41,846 nt of DNA. Origin: an uncultured Treponema sp. (GTDB lineage: Bacteria > Spirochaetota > Spirochaetia > Treponematales > Treponemataceae). The position numbers and the translations under genes are program-made. The first letter of the stretch is position 1; the number at the start of each line of letters is the position of its first letter. Below the pieces are notes generated by a model, which searched no databases, was not told the origin of the DNA, and saw only the letters and a list, made by a program, of their open reading frames with translations. The DNA is taken from assembly GCA_947177175.1 (NCBI GenBank), contig CAMWTK010000014.1, positions 1 to 41,846 on the forward strand, given 5' to 3'. Of the stretch, positions 22,614-30,630 are shown piece by piece.

Positions 22614-22636
22614 AAAACAGCCCCACTTGGGGCTGT
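22612..22636 (-). terminator. Terminator-like hairpin, minus-strand orientation
   Basis: Stem ACAGCCCC (22617-22624) / GGGGCTGT (22629-22636). On the minus strand it is followed by a run of six T; on the plus strand there is no T tract after it. No minus-strand gene reads into it, so it may end an antisense RNA or act as a plus-strand stem only. Confidence 0.5.
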
Positions 22637-22696
22637 ACAGCAACGCACTGCGACAGCACTTTTCCGTGCTCCCGCGCGTTTTGCCGTCAATTCTGC

Positions 22697-22725
22697 TTGC
22701 AAAACCGTTCCGTTCCGTTTAAAAT
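22697..22725 (+). promoter_or_regulatory. Promoter of rsgA, leaderless-type
   Basis: -35 TTGCAA (22697-22702), 17-bp spacer, -10 TAAAAT (22720-22725), then 6 nt to the rsgA ATG. Confidence 0.6.
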
Positions 22726-22731
22726 GAAAGC

Positions 22732-23736
22732 ATGGTGCAATTACAGGGAACGATCCTACACGGCAGCAACAATGTCTTTGAGGTGGAGTGCGATTCCGCC
22801 GGCGACGCACCGTCCGAAGAATCGCCTGAGCCGGACGTGCGGCAGTGCACGCTCAAAAGCAAGCGGCTCAAGCTGGACGAGCGGCAGTACAATCCCCTCG
22901 CGCCCGGCGACCGCGTGGAGATTGAGTGCGCGGATGCGGACGACAGCCGGGGGCAGATTGTCGCCCTGCTCCCGCGCCGAAACGCCTTTACCCGCTGGAA
23001 CGTCAAGGGGCGCGCGCCTCAGCTGCTGGCGGCGAATTTCGACCATCTTTTTTTGGTGACCACTCCCGACGAGCCGCCATTCCGCGCCCGTTTCATCGAC
23101 CGCGAGCTTGCGCAGGCGGAATTCCAGAACATCGAGCCAATTATCTTGGTGAACAAATACGACCTGAACGCCGCGCAGGACAGCGACTTCCAGAACCGGC
23201 TGTCTATCTGGGAAGAGCTGGGCTACCGCGTCGTCCGCGTGTCGGCGCACAGCGGCGAAGGCATGACGGAACTCGCGGAACTACTGGTCGGCAAGCTGAG
23301 CGCGTTCGTGGGGCAGTCGGGCGTGGGAAAATCGAGCCTAATAAACGTGCTCGACAGCAGCTGCGTGCTCAAGACGGGCAGCCTCTCCTGCAAGTACGGG
23401 CGCGGCACGCACACCACGACCAAGGGCGCGCTCATGCACCTGCATATCAATGAATCGCTCGTGGGCGGTCTCCTCAATGCGACGGCGGACATCATCGACA
23501 CGCCGGGTGTGCGCCGGTTCGTCCTGCACGACATTCCCGCGCAGGACCTGGCGATGTATTTCCGCGAAATGCGCCCGCTCGTGGGGCAATGCACCTACGG
23601 CATGAAATGTACGCACACTGTCGAAAACGGTTGCAAGATCCTTGAGGGGCTGTACGGCGGTGTCATCAGCGAGGAGCGGTACGACAGCTGGAAACGGATC
23701 AGCGACGAAATCCGCACGGGGAGCTGGAGCGACTAG
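22732..23736 (+). CDS. rsgA: Ribosome small-subunit-dependent GTPase RsgA
   Basis: A 334-residue circularly permuted GTPase that checks late 30S assembly. An OB-fold domain (residues 1-100) is followed by the G motifs in permuted order: G4 NKYD (141-144), G1 GQSGVGKSS (194-202) and G3 DTPG (256-259). The C-terminal zinc knuckle is C287-x5-C293-x-H295-x5-C301, and the length is as usual for the family. There is no convincing ribosome-binding site; instead the -10 box of a good promoter ends 6 nt before the ATG, so a leaderless mRNA is predicted. mutS2 follows 2 bp after the stop, presumably on the same transcript. Confidence 0.96.
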   Translation: MVQLQGTILHGSNNVFEVECDSAGDAPSEESPEPDVRQCTLKSKRLKLDERQYNPLAPGDRVEIECADADDSRGQIVALLPRRNAFTRWNVKGRAPQLLAANFDHLFLVTTPDEPPFRARFIDRELAQAEFQNIEPIILVNKYDLNAAQDSDFQNRLSIWEELGYRVVRVSAHSGEGMTELAELLVGKLSAFVGQSGVGKSSLINVLDSSCVLKTGSLSCKYGRGTHTTTKGALMHLHINESLVGGLLNATADIIDTPGVRRFVLHDIPAQDLAMYFREMRPLVGQCTYGMKCTHTVENGCKILEGLYGGVISEERYDSWKRISDEIRTGSWSD

Positions 23737-23738
23737 CC

Positions 23739-26327
23739 GTGCACAGACCGATGCTCGCCGAGCTTGCTTTTTATCAGATACGGGACGAAGCCGCCGCATG
23801 GTGCGTGAGCGAAGAAGGCAGGAGCGCGTTTGCCCGGCGCGAGCCGCTCACCGACGCGACGGAAATCGGGCGGCTCAAATCCTACGGCAAGGCATGGACG
23901 GACATCCTGCACGGCGCGGACACCGCGCCGCTCCCGCCCTGGCAGCCGGTGGGCGCGGCATTGTCGTTCGCGCAGGCAGACGGCGCAACGCTGGAGCTGG
24001 AGCAACTGTCCGCCATCGCCGGATTCTGCCGCTCCGCCCAAAAAGCCTGCGAGACCGTGCATGCCGCCTCGCGTTCCCTGGACATCACGTGTCTCTGCGC
24101 GCTCACCGCCGAAATCCCGCTCGCCGAGGTTGACGAAGCCGCCGCAAAAATCGCCCGCGTCATCGACAGAAACGGACAGCTCAAAGACCTGCCCGAACTG
24201 CGCGCCATCTGCGCGGCAATCGCGTCGCTCCATGCGGAGATTGCCGCCGCGTTCAAGGCATACACGAGCGACACCACGCTCGCCCCCGTGCTGGAATCCA
24301 CCGTGCCCGTCTACCGCGCCGGCCGCCAGCTGCTCGCCGTCAGGGCAAGCCACAAAAACCGAATCCACGGCATCGTGCACGAGGCGAGCCAGACCGGGCA
24401 GACGCTGTTCATCGAGCCGGAATCCGTCGTGCGCAAAAACAACGAGCTGACGCAGGAAACGTTCCGGCTTCAGGCGGCAATCCGCAAAATCCTCACCGAG
24501 CTGACCGCCGACCTGCGCGGACTGATTCCCGCGCTCCGTGCCGCGCTCACGACGATGACGCTGCTAGACACGACCCTTGCCGCCGCCCGCTGGGGTATAG
24601 AAAATCACTGCGCATTCGCGCTTGACTGCAACGGACAGCCGCCGCTACTGATTCAGGCGCGGCATCCGCTCCTGCGCGCCAACGCCGTTCCGATTGACAT
24701 TCACTTTATGGAAGGCAAGCGCGTCCTCATCATCACCGGACCGAACACGGGCGGAAAGACCGTCACGCTCAAGACATTCGCCCTGCTCTGCCTGCTCAAC
24801 CAGGCGGGGCTGCCTGTTCCTGCCGCCGAAGGTACGCGGCTCCCGCTGTTCGGCGCGGTGTTCGCGGACATCGGCGACGACCAGAGCATCGAACGCTCGC
24901 TGTCCACGTTCAGCGCGCACATGAAGCACCTCGCCGCCGCCTGCGCGTATGCCGACCGGCACAGCCTCGTGCTCCTGGACGAACTGGGCAGCGGCACCGA
25001 CCCGCAGGAAGGCGGCGCAATCGCCATGGCAGTGCTCGACGCGCTCTTGCAGAAAGACGCGTTCATTCTGGTCACCACGCACCACGGCATCCTCAAGAAC
25101 TACGGCTACACCCATCCGCAGTGCGTCAATGCCTCGGTGGACTTCGATACGGACACGCTCGCCCCCACCTATCGCCTGCACATGGGCATTCCCGGCGAAA
25201 GCCACGCGCTCGACATCGCCCGGCGCAGCGGGTTACCGGCGGCGGTCGTGGAAAAAGCCGCGTCGTACCTCACCGGCAACCAGGCCGACGTGAGCGCGCT
25301 GATACAAGGGCTGACCCAACGACACGCCGAGCTTGCCGAACAGGAAAAAGCCGCCCGCGACGCACAGGACGCTGTCGCACAAAAACGGCTTTGGCTCGAA
25401 CAGCGGGAACTGAAACTGCGCCAGAAAGAGACGGAACTCATGAGCCGCGAGCAGAAAGACGAATCCGATTTCCTGCGCCACGCCCGCAAACGCCTTGAGA
25501 ACGTCGTGCGCGAACTGCGCGAGGGCGAAATCACGCGCGAAAAGACGCTCGCCGTCAAGCGGCACATCGCCGACCTCACGGACGCGACCGCCGCCCGCCA
25601 ATCCGCGCTCGAACAGGCCGAAATGCAGCTGGAAACGGATGCAGCCGCGCTGAACCAACGGCTCGCCACGGCGGCAACCGTCGTCGCGGAAAACGGCATG
25701 CGCATCACCACAACGAGCGGCACGCATACGAGCAACAAAAAGAAACCCAAACGCCGGCCGAGCAATGCCGAAGCCTTCGCCCGCGCCGCTGTTCCCGCCC
25801 GCACACACGACGGCACGGACAAGCGGCAGGACAGCACGACGCGAGCCGCCCCCTATGCCGAAGGCGCGGAAGTGCTGATCACGGCGACCAACAGGCGCGG
25901 CACGCTCGTCCGGCAAGAAAAAGACGGCACCTGGCTCGTGCAGGTCGGTTCGCTCAGAATGCCGTTTAGGCAGAAAGACTTCGTGCCGGTTGCGCCCGCG
26001 CCGCAGGCAAAGCCGACCGTGAGCGTAGAACTTGCCCCCGGCGGCGAGAACACAGGCATCACCCCGGACGGCGCGGCGGCAAAACCCGTGTTTGAACTGC
26101 GCCTGCTCGGCATGCGCGCGGAAGAAGCAATCCGGCTGCTGGAGCGGCAGCTCGACCTGTGCGCCATGCAGAATTTCCGCACGTTCAGCGTGATCCACGG
26201 CAAGGGAACGGGCGTGTTGCAACAGGCGGTGCAGGACTACCTCTCCGCCTACCCCGGCGTACAGGAATTCCATTTCGCACGGCCCGAAGACGGCGGCACG
26301 GGCAAGACCTACGTGACGCTCACATAA
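23739..26327 (+). CDS. mutS2: MutS2 ATPase/endonuclease
   Basis: An 862-residue protein. A MutS-type core and clamp precede the ATPase with Walker A GPNTGGKT near residues 334-341, STFSAHM and Walker B LVLLDELGSG. A long coiled-coil middle (about 510-650), a basic linker and a C-terminal Smr domain follow (about 785-862, containing the HGKGTG loop). MutS2 acts in ribosome rescue and suppression of recombination in other bacteria. In the Smr domain the usual LDLRG is ELRLLG. The GTG at 23739 is chosen because GGAG lies 10 nt upstream; an ATG at 23751 is the alternative. It is coupled with rsgA. Confidence 0.95.
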   Translation: MHRPMLAELAFYQIRDEAAAWCVSEEGRSAFARREPLTDATEIGRLKSYGKAWTDILHGADTAPLPPWQPVGAALSFAQADGATLELEQLSAIAGFCRSAQKACETVHAASRSLDITCLCALTAEIPLAEVDEAAAKIARVIDRNGQLKDLPELRAICAAIASLHAEIAAAFKAYTSDTTLAPVLESTVPVYRAGRQLLAVRASHKNRIHGIVHEASQTGQTLFIEPESVVRKNNELTQETFRLQAAIRKILTELTADLRGLIPALRAALTTMTLLDTTLAAARWGIENHCAFALDCNGQPPLLIQARHPLLRANAVPIDIHFMEGKRVLIITGPNTGGKTVTLKTFALLCLLNQAGLPVPAAEGTRLPLFGAVFADIGDDQSIERSLSTFSAHMKHLAAACAYADRHSLVLLDELGSGTDPQEGGAIAMAVLDALLQKDAFILVTTHHGILKNYGYTHPQCVNASVDFDTDTLAPTYRLHMGIPGESHALDIARRSGLPAAVVEKAASYLTGNQADVSALIQGLTQRHAELAEQEKAARDAQDAVAQKRLWLEQRELKLRQKETELMSREQKDESDFLRHARKRLENVVRELREGEITREKTLAVKRHIADLTDATAARQSALEQAEMQLETDAAALNQRLATAATVVAENGMRITTTSGTHTSNKKKPKRRPSNAEAFARAAVPARTHDGTDKRQDSTTRAAPYAEGAEVLITATNRRGTLVRQEKDGTWLVQVGSLRMPFRQKDFVPVAPAPQAKPTVSVELAPGGENTGITPDGAAAKPVFELRLLGMRAEEAIRLLERQLDLCAMQNFRTFSVIHGKGTGVLQQAVQDYLSAYPGVQEFHFARPEDGGTGKTYVTLT

Positions 26328-26355
26328 TTTTTTGTGATTTTCGCGCCCCATGCGC

Positions 26356-26385
26356 TTGACACGCACCCCCGATATTTGCTATGAT
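26356..26385 (+). promoter_or_regulatory. tRNA cluster promoter
   Basis: -35 TTGACA (26356-26361), 18-bp spacer, -10 TATGAT (26380-26385), about 18 nt before the tRNA-His gene. It probably drives His, Arg, Lys and Leu tRNAs as one transcript. Confidence 0.75.
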
Positions 26386-26403
26386 TGCACTTGTCAGTTA
26401 CAT

Positions 26404-26476
26404 GGTGTCTGTAGCTCAGCGGTAGAGTTCCAGATTGTGGATCTGGCTGTCGTGGGTTCGAGACCCACCAGACACC
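26404..26476 (+). tRNA. tRNA-His (GTG)
   Basis: A full cloverleaf. Acceptor 26405-26411 pairs with 26469-26475, and the histidine-specific extra G-1 (26404) is opposite discriminator C (26476). The anticodon loop TTGTGGA is within CCAGA/TCTGG, and the T arm is GTGGG-TTCGAGA-CCCAC. CCA is not encoded. Confidence 0.97.
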
Positions 26477-26510
26477 CTCCCGCTCTGCTGGGACGAGTAA
26501 CCGAAAGAAT

Positions 26511-26584
26511 GCGTTCGTAGCTCAACTGGATAGAGCAACGGACTTCGAATCCGTAGGTTGCACGTTCGAGACGTGTCGGACGCA
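26511..26584 (+). tRNA. tRNA-Arg (TCG)
   Basis: Acceptor GCGTTCG pairs with CGGACGC (one G-T). The anticodon loop CTTCGAA sits within ACGGA/TCCGT, giving anticodon TCG, which reads CGA and related arginine codons. The T loop is TTCGAGA. CCA is not encoded. Confidence 0.96.
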
Positions 26585-26631
26585 AGAAGCTGGACGGAGT
26601 TCAGACTGACGGTCGCAAGACCACATATCAC

Positions 26632-26704
26632 GGGCGACTAGCTCAGCTGGTAGAGCAACAGACTCTTAATCTGTGGGTCCGGGGTTCGATCCCCCGGTCG
26701 CTCA
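26632..26704 (+). tRNA. tRNA-Lys (CTT)
   Basis: Acceptor GGGCGAC pairs with GTCGCTC. The anticodon loop CTCTTAA within ACAGA/TCTGT gives CTT, for the AAG codon. D and T arms are standard and CCA is not encoded. Confidence 0.96.
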
Positions 26705-26762
26705 AGAAATCGGACAGGAACTGGACACGGCATCTCTCAGTTCGCCGCAGCCGATACAACAC

Positions 26763-26842
26763 GCGAGAGTGGTGAAATTGGCATACACGCTAGACTTAGG
26801 ATCTAGTGCTTCGGCGTAAGGGTTCGACCCCCTTCTCTCGCA
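26763..26842 (+). tRNA. tRNA-Leu (TAG)
   Basis: Acceptor GCGAGAG pairs with CTCTCGC. The anticodon loop CTTAGGA within CTAGA/TCTAG gives TAG, for CUA and related leucine codons. A variable arm (TGCTTCGGCG) typical of class II tRNAs is present, and CCA is not encoded. Confidence 0.95.
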
Positions 26843-27020
26843 AACTTTTTTAATCCATAGACAAACAAGTATCATGTCGCTGTTTCGGCAGGTAATCGGA
26901 ACGGAAGTATCGTATTCGTGACCTCTTTTGCCCACATCAAAAAGCGAGGCAAAAAAAAACAAAGACACATCCCGTTGCCCGACGTGCAAGCCATAACGCA
27001 GCCGCGCCGCGCGCGCCCTC
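26843..27020. other. Spacer between tRNA-Leu and the tRNA-Gly promoter
   Basis: No coding region is supported. It opens with ACTTTTTT after tRNA-Leu, which could end that transcript. It also holds TTTTGCC...GGCAAAAA (about 26929-26958), a weak plus-strand terminator-like stem without a T tract. Confidence 0.4.
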
Positions 27021-27049
27021 TTGACATTTTTTTTATCTTTCTCTATAGT
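27021..27049 (+). promoter_or_regulatory. tRNA-Gly promoter
   Basis: -35 TTGACA (27021-27026), 17-bp T-rich spacer, -10 TATAGT (27044-27049), 13 nt before the tRNA-Gly gene. It may also contribute to tig, which starts 70 bp after the tRNA. Confidence 0.8.
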
Positions 27050-27062
27050 TGTATCACAACTT

Positions 27063-27134
27063 GCGGGAATAGCTCAGTGGTAGAGCGCCACCTTGCCAAG
27101 GTGGATGTCGCGGGTCCGACTCCCGTTTCCCGCT
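27063..27134 (+). tRNA. tRNA-Gly (GCC) with an unusual T loop
   Basis: Acceptor GCGGGAA pairs with TTCCCGC. The anticodon loop TTGCCAA within CCACC/GGTGG gives GCC. The T arm GCGGG-TCCGACT-CCCGT has C at position 55 (27116), where nearly all elongator tRNAs have T (pseudouridine-55 in the mature tRNA). Otherwise it is canonical. CCA is not encoded. Confidence 0.93.
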
Positions 27135-27204
27135 CTAATTGAAGCGATTCGGAGCAATCTGAATCGTTTTTTTTTACTACATATCGTTTTTAAGGGGTGA
27201 GACC

Positions 27205-28572
27205 GTGAAAGTCACCAAAGAAATCGAAAAACTTGAGCACTCGGCTGCAAAACTGACCGTCACCATCGCAAAAAAAGACGTGGCGGACTGCTATCAGGCG
27301 ACGCTCGGAAGATACGTCAAGCAGGTGCAGATTCCGGGATTCCGCAAGGGACACGTGCCCGCGAGCGTGCTGGAACGCAAATTCGGCGGCGCAATCAAGC
27401 AGGAAGCGGCGGCAGACCTCATCGACAAGTCGCTCAACGAGATTTTTGAGGACGAAAAAGAAAGCGCGAACCGTCCGCTCCCCTACGCGCAGCCTGCGCT
27501 GGAGAACATGCCCGAACTCGACACGGAAAAAGATTTTACCTACACCGTCACCTATGACGTGTTCCCGTCGGTCACGGTGGACGAGAAATCGCTGGGCAGC
27601 ATCACGATCAAAGAGCCGCAGTGCACGATTACCGACAAGGACGTGGACGACGAGCTGAAGGCGATTCAGGAGCGCAACGCGACCGTCATTGACAAAAAGG
27701 ACGACGAGGCGGCGGAGAAAGGCAACATCGTCACGGTCAACCTCGTGGAGCTGGGCGATGGCGGCGCGGAAATCGCGGACACCAAGCGCGACGGCTACAC
27801 GTTCACGATTGGCGGTGCGGGCAACGTCTATCAGATTGACGACGACCTTGTCGGCATGAAGAAAGGCGACACCAAGGAAATCACCAAGACCTACAAGGAC
27901 GACGACGCGGACAAGGAGCGCGCGGGAAAGACAAAGACCTACCGCGTGACCGTCACGCAGATTAAGGTGCGCGAGCTGCCCGCCCTTGACGACGAGCTGG
28001 CGCAGGACGTGAACGAAAAATGCAGCACGCTCGCCGAGCTGAAAGCGGACATCAAGAAGAACCTCACCACGTCGCTGGAACGCCGCCTGAACGACATCAA
28101 GAGCAACGAGTTGCTGAGCCAGCTGGTAGAGAAAAATCCGTTCGAGATTCCGGCAAGTATGCTGAACGCGGAGCTGGACGGACGCTGGCGCATGATGGCG
28201 CAGCAGTTCCAGACCACGCCCGAAGACCTTGAGCGCATGATCACGGCTTCCGGGCAGAAAAAAGAAGACATGCTCAAGGAATGGACGGGCGACAGCGAGA
28301 AAATGCTCAAAAGCCGGATTATCGTGGACACGTTGCTGCGCGACCGCACCATTTCCGTAACGCCGGAAGAAATTGAGGCGCAGTACATAAAGATTGCGGA
28401 AGGCAACGGAATGTCCGTGGAAGACGTAAAAAAACACTATGCGGATGCCCGCTCAAAAGAGTATCTTATAGATGACACGAAAGAGCAGAAACTGTATGCC
28501 GAGCTGTTCAAGCAGGTAAAAGTGGTCAAAGGCGACAAGGTGACGCTGGCAGACCTGTACAGACAGCAGTAA
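27205..28572 (+). CDS. tig: Trigger factor
   Basis: A 455-residue ribosome-bound chaperone and peptidyl-prolyl isomerase. The N-terminal ribosome-binding domain has the signature GFRKG at residues 45-49. The FKBP-like middle domain is about 155-245 (KGNIVTVNLVELGDG, then GMKKGDTKEI). The C-terminal helical arms run to the end. The start is GTG at 27205 with AAGGGGTGAG upstream. The tig-clpP-clpX order is the common bacterial arrangement; here a terminator separates tig from clpP. Confidence 0.96.
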   Translation: MKVTKEIEKLEHSAAKLTVTIAKKDVADCYQATLGRYVKQVQIPGFRKGHVPASVLERKFGGAIKQEAAADLIDKSLNEIFEDEKESANRPLPYAQPALENMPELDTEKDFTYTVTYDVFPSVTVDEKSLGSITIKEPQCTITDKDVDDELKAIQERNATVIDKKDDEAAEKGNIVTVNLVELGDGGAEIADTKRDGYTFTIGGAGNVYQIDDDLVGMKKGDTKEITKTYKDDDADKERAGKTKTYRVTVTQIKVRELPALDDELAQDVNEKCSTLAELKADIKKNLTTSLERRLNDIKSNELLSQLVEKNPFEIPASMLNAELDGRWRMMAQQFQTTPEDLERMITASGQKKEDMLKEWTGDSEKMLKSRIIVDTLLRDRTISVTPEEIEAQYIKIAEGNGMSVEDVKKHYADARSKEYLIDDTKEQKLYAELFKQVKVVKGDKVTLADLYRQQ

Positions 28573-28586
28573 GCGGCTGGCAGCAG

Positions 28587-28631
28587 GCGGGATGTTCCTT
28601 TCGTAACGATGCAGAACATTCCGCTTTTTTT
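28587..28631 (+). terminator. Rho-independent terminator between tig and clpP
   Basis: 11-bp stem (28587-28597 with 28614-28624, one G-T pair) followed by seven T. It would reduce readthrough from tig to clpPX. No obvious clpP promoter was identified, so partial readthrough is likely. Confidence 0.75.
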
Positions 28632-28674
28632 CTGTTTCGCGGCGGACGCGCGGCACGAGCCGCAAGGAGAACAC

Positions 28675-29307
28675 ATGAACGAAGCAATGGACAGTTACTA
28701 TATGCCCCATGTCATCGAGCGCAGCGGGAACGGCGAGCGTTTCTACGACATCTATTCGCGCCTCCTGAAAGACCGTATCATCTTTTTGGACGGCGAGATT
28801 CATGACGTGAACGCGGACCTGGTGGTGGCGCAGATTCTGTTCCTTGAGGCAGAGAACCCCGAAAAAGACATCAGCCTGTACATCAACTCGCCGGGCGGAA
28901 GCGTAACGGCTGGGCTGGCGATTTACGACACGATGCAATACGTCAAATGCCCCATCCAGACAATCTGCATGGGACAGGCGGCATCAATGGCGGCAATCCT
29001 GCTTGCCGGCGGAACGCAGGGCAAACGCTACGCGCTCCCCTCAAGCCGCGTGATGATTCACCAGCCGTGGGGCGGCGTGCAGGGACAGGAAAGCGACATC
29101 GCCATTCAGGCAAAAGAAATACTGCGCCTGAAAAAACTTTCCATCGACTATTTTGCGGGCGCGACGAAAAAGAGCGCCGAAACAGTGGCAAAGGACATGG
29201 AACGCGATTTCTATATGTCCGCGCAGGACGCGCTGGCATACGGCATTGTGGACCATGTAATGCCGTTCCGCAAGGGCGCGGCTGACGGCAAGGAGGGCAA
29301 CCAATGA
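28675..29307 (+). CDS. clpP: ClpP protease subunit
   Basis: A 210-residue serine peptidase that forms the tetradecameric chamber. The catalytic triad is S104 (GQAASMA), H129 (MIHQPWGG) and D178 (ERDFYMSA). Flanking signatures YINSPGG and SIDYFAG are present. AAGGAG precedes the ATG at 28675; the in-frame ATG at 28609 lies within the terminator and is rejected. Its stop overlaps the clpX start, so ClpP and ClpX are coupled. Confidence 0.97.
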   Translation: MNEAMDSYYMPHVIERSGNGERFYDIYSRLLKDRIIFLDGEIHDVNADLVVAQILFLEAENPEKDISLYINSPGGSVTAGLAIYDTMQYVKCPIQTICMGQAASMAAILLAGGTQGKRYALPSSRVMIHQPWGGVQGQESDIAIQAKEILRLKKLSIDYFAGATKKSAETVAKDMERDFYMSAQDALAYGIVDHVMPFRKGAADGKEGNQ

Positions 29308-30560
29308 GAGGCTTCCGTAACGATACCCAGTACTGCTCGTTCTGCGGAAAACCCGCAAGCGACGAGCGCACCCTCGTCGAAGCGCCGGGGCACAACATCT
29401 GTATCTGCGACAAATGCGTCGCTGTCTGCCAGAGCGTCATCGAGCAAGAGCAGAGAGCGCCAATGCCGATTGACATGGCGGAAGTGCCCTCCCCGCGCGA
29501 GTTTAAGGAATACCTCGACCAGTACGTCATCGGGCAGGACTACGCGAAAAAGGCGCTTTCGGTCGCCGTCTACAACCATTACAAGCGGATGTCCGCCATG
29601 CAGGGCGCGGCAGATACCGACGTGAAGATTGAGAAATCGAACGTCCTGCTCATCGGACCGACGGGAAGCGGAAAGACGCTGCTCGCCCGCACGCTGGCAG
29701 AAAAACTGAAAGTGCCCTTCGCCATTGCCGACGCGACCACGCTTACCGAGGCGGGTTATGTGGGCGAGGACGTGGAGAACGTGCTGCTCAAGCTGATCAA
29801 CGCCGCGAACGGGAACATTCAGGCGGCGCAGCGCGGCATTATCTTCATCGATGAAATCGACAAAATCGGGCGCAAGAGCGAGAACACGAGCATCACGCGC
29901 GACGTGAGCGGCGAAGGCGTCCAGCAGGCACTGCTCAAAATCATCGAGGGAACGAACGCATCCGTGCCGCCGCAGGGCGGGCGCAAGCATCCCAACCAAG
30001 AGATGATTGAGATCGACACCACGAATATCCTGTTCGTGCTCGGCGGCGCGTTCGTGGGGCTGGACAAAATCATCGAGCAGCGCATTGCCGACCACGCCAT
30101 GGGCTTCGGCAGCAACATAGGACAGCGGAGCGAGGAGGAGCGCATGGAGCTGCTGAACCAGTGCACGCCCGACGACCTCGTGAAATTCGGCCTGATTCCT
30201 GAGCTGATCGGGCGCATGCCGATTACCGTCGCGCTCAAGGAGCTGACCAAGGCAGACCTGAAGCGCATCCTGACCGAGCCGAAAAACGCGATTACCAAGC
30301 AGCTCAAGGCATCGTTCGCAATTGACGACCTTGACCTGACTTTCACCGACGACGCGCTCGACGAGATTGCCGGCATTGCGATCAAGCAGAAAACCGGCGC
30401 GCGCGGACTGCGCGCCATCGTGGAGAAAATGCTGATGGACCTGATGTACGAAGCCCCGAGCATCAAGGGCAAAAAGCAGCTCGAAGTGACCAAAGACATC
30501 GTGCGGAACAAGGCAAAACTTGACCTGAGCAAGATTCTGGTCGAGCAAAAATCCGCGTAA
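29304..30560 (+). CDS. clpX: ClpX ATPase, ClpP unfoldase
   Basis: A 418-residue AAA+ unfoldase. The N-terminal zinc-binding domain has C11, C14, C35 and C38. Walker A is GPTGSGKT (118-125) and Walker B is IIFIDEID (179-186). The sensor region and C-terminal helical domain are intact ([20 protein letters not shown]). The ClpP-docking loop is in the usual place, with IGF-type sequence MGFGS. It overlaps clpP by ATGA and is followed by a strong terminator. Confidence 0.97.
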   Translation: MRGFRNDTQYCSFCGKPASDERTLVEAPGHNICICDKCVAVCQSVIEQEQRAPMPIDMAEVPSPREFKEYLDQYVIGQDYAKKALSVAVYNHYKRMSAMQGAADTDVKIEKSNVLLIGPTGSGKTLLARTLAEKLKVPFAIADATTLTEAGYVGEDVENVLLKLINAANGNIQAAQRGIIFIDEIDKIGRKSENTSITRDVSGEGVQQALLKIIEGTNASVPPQGGRKHPNQEMIEIDTTNILFVLGGAFVGLDKIIEQRIADHAMGFGSNIGQRSEEERMELLNQCTPDDLVKFGLIPELIGRMPITVALKELTKADLKRILTEPKNAITKQLKASFAIDDLDLTFTDDALDEIAGIAIKQKTGARGLRAIVEKMLMDLMYEAPSIKGKKQLEVTKDIVRNKAKLDLSKILVEQKSA

Positions 30561-30580
30561 TGCGCGTACAATAGACGACG

Positions 30581-30612
30581 AAAACGCCTGCCTATGACGG
30601 CAGGCGTTTTTT
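30581..30612 (+). terminator. Terminator after clpX
   Basis: 12-bp perfect stem AAAACGCCTGCC (30581-30592) / GGCAGGCGTTTT (30599-30610), 6-nt loop, followed by further T. It sits between convergent clpX and the Wza-like gene and, through the A run, could act in both directions. Confidence 0.9.
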
Positions 30613-30630
30613 GTTCGAAAAATCCAATTA

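Noticed and set aside
25233..26366. Minus-strand 377-codon open frame
   Set aside because: Antisense to mutS2 including its Smr domain; no start signals or family motifs.
26929..26958. Terminator after the tRNA cluster (TTTTGCC...GGCAAAAA)
   Set aside because: No T tract follows the stem on the plus strand, and no minus-strand gene would use it.
27190..28437. Minus-strand 415-codon open frame
   Set aside because: Antisense to tig; low-quality composition.
28609..28674. In-frame N-terminal extension of ClpP
   Set aside because: It lies across the tig terminator and lacks a ribosome-binding site; 28675 has AAGGAG and the normal ClpP length.
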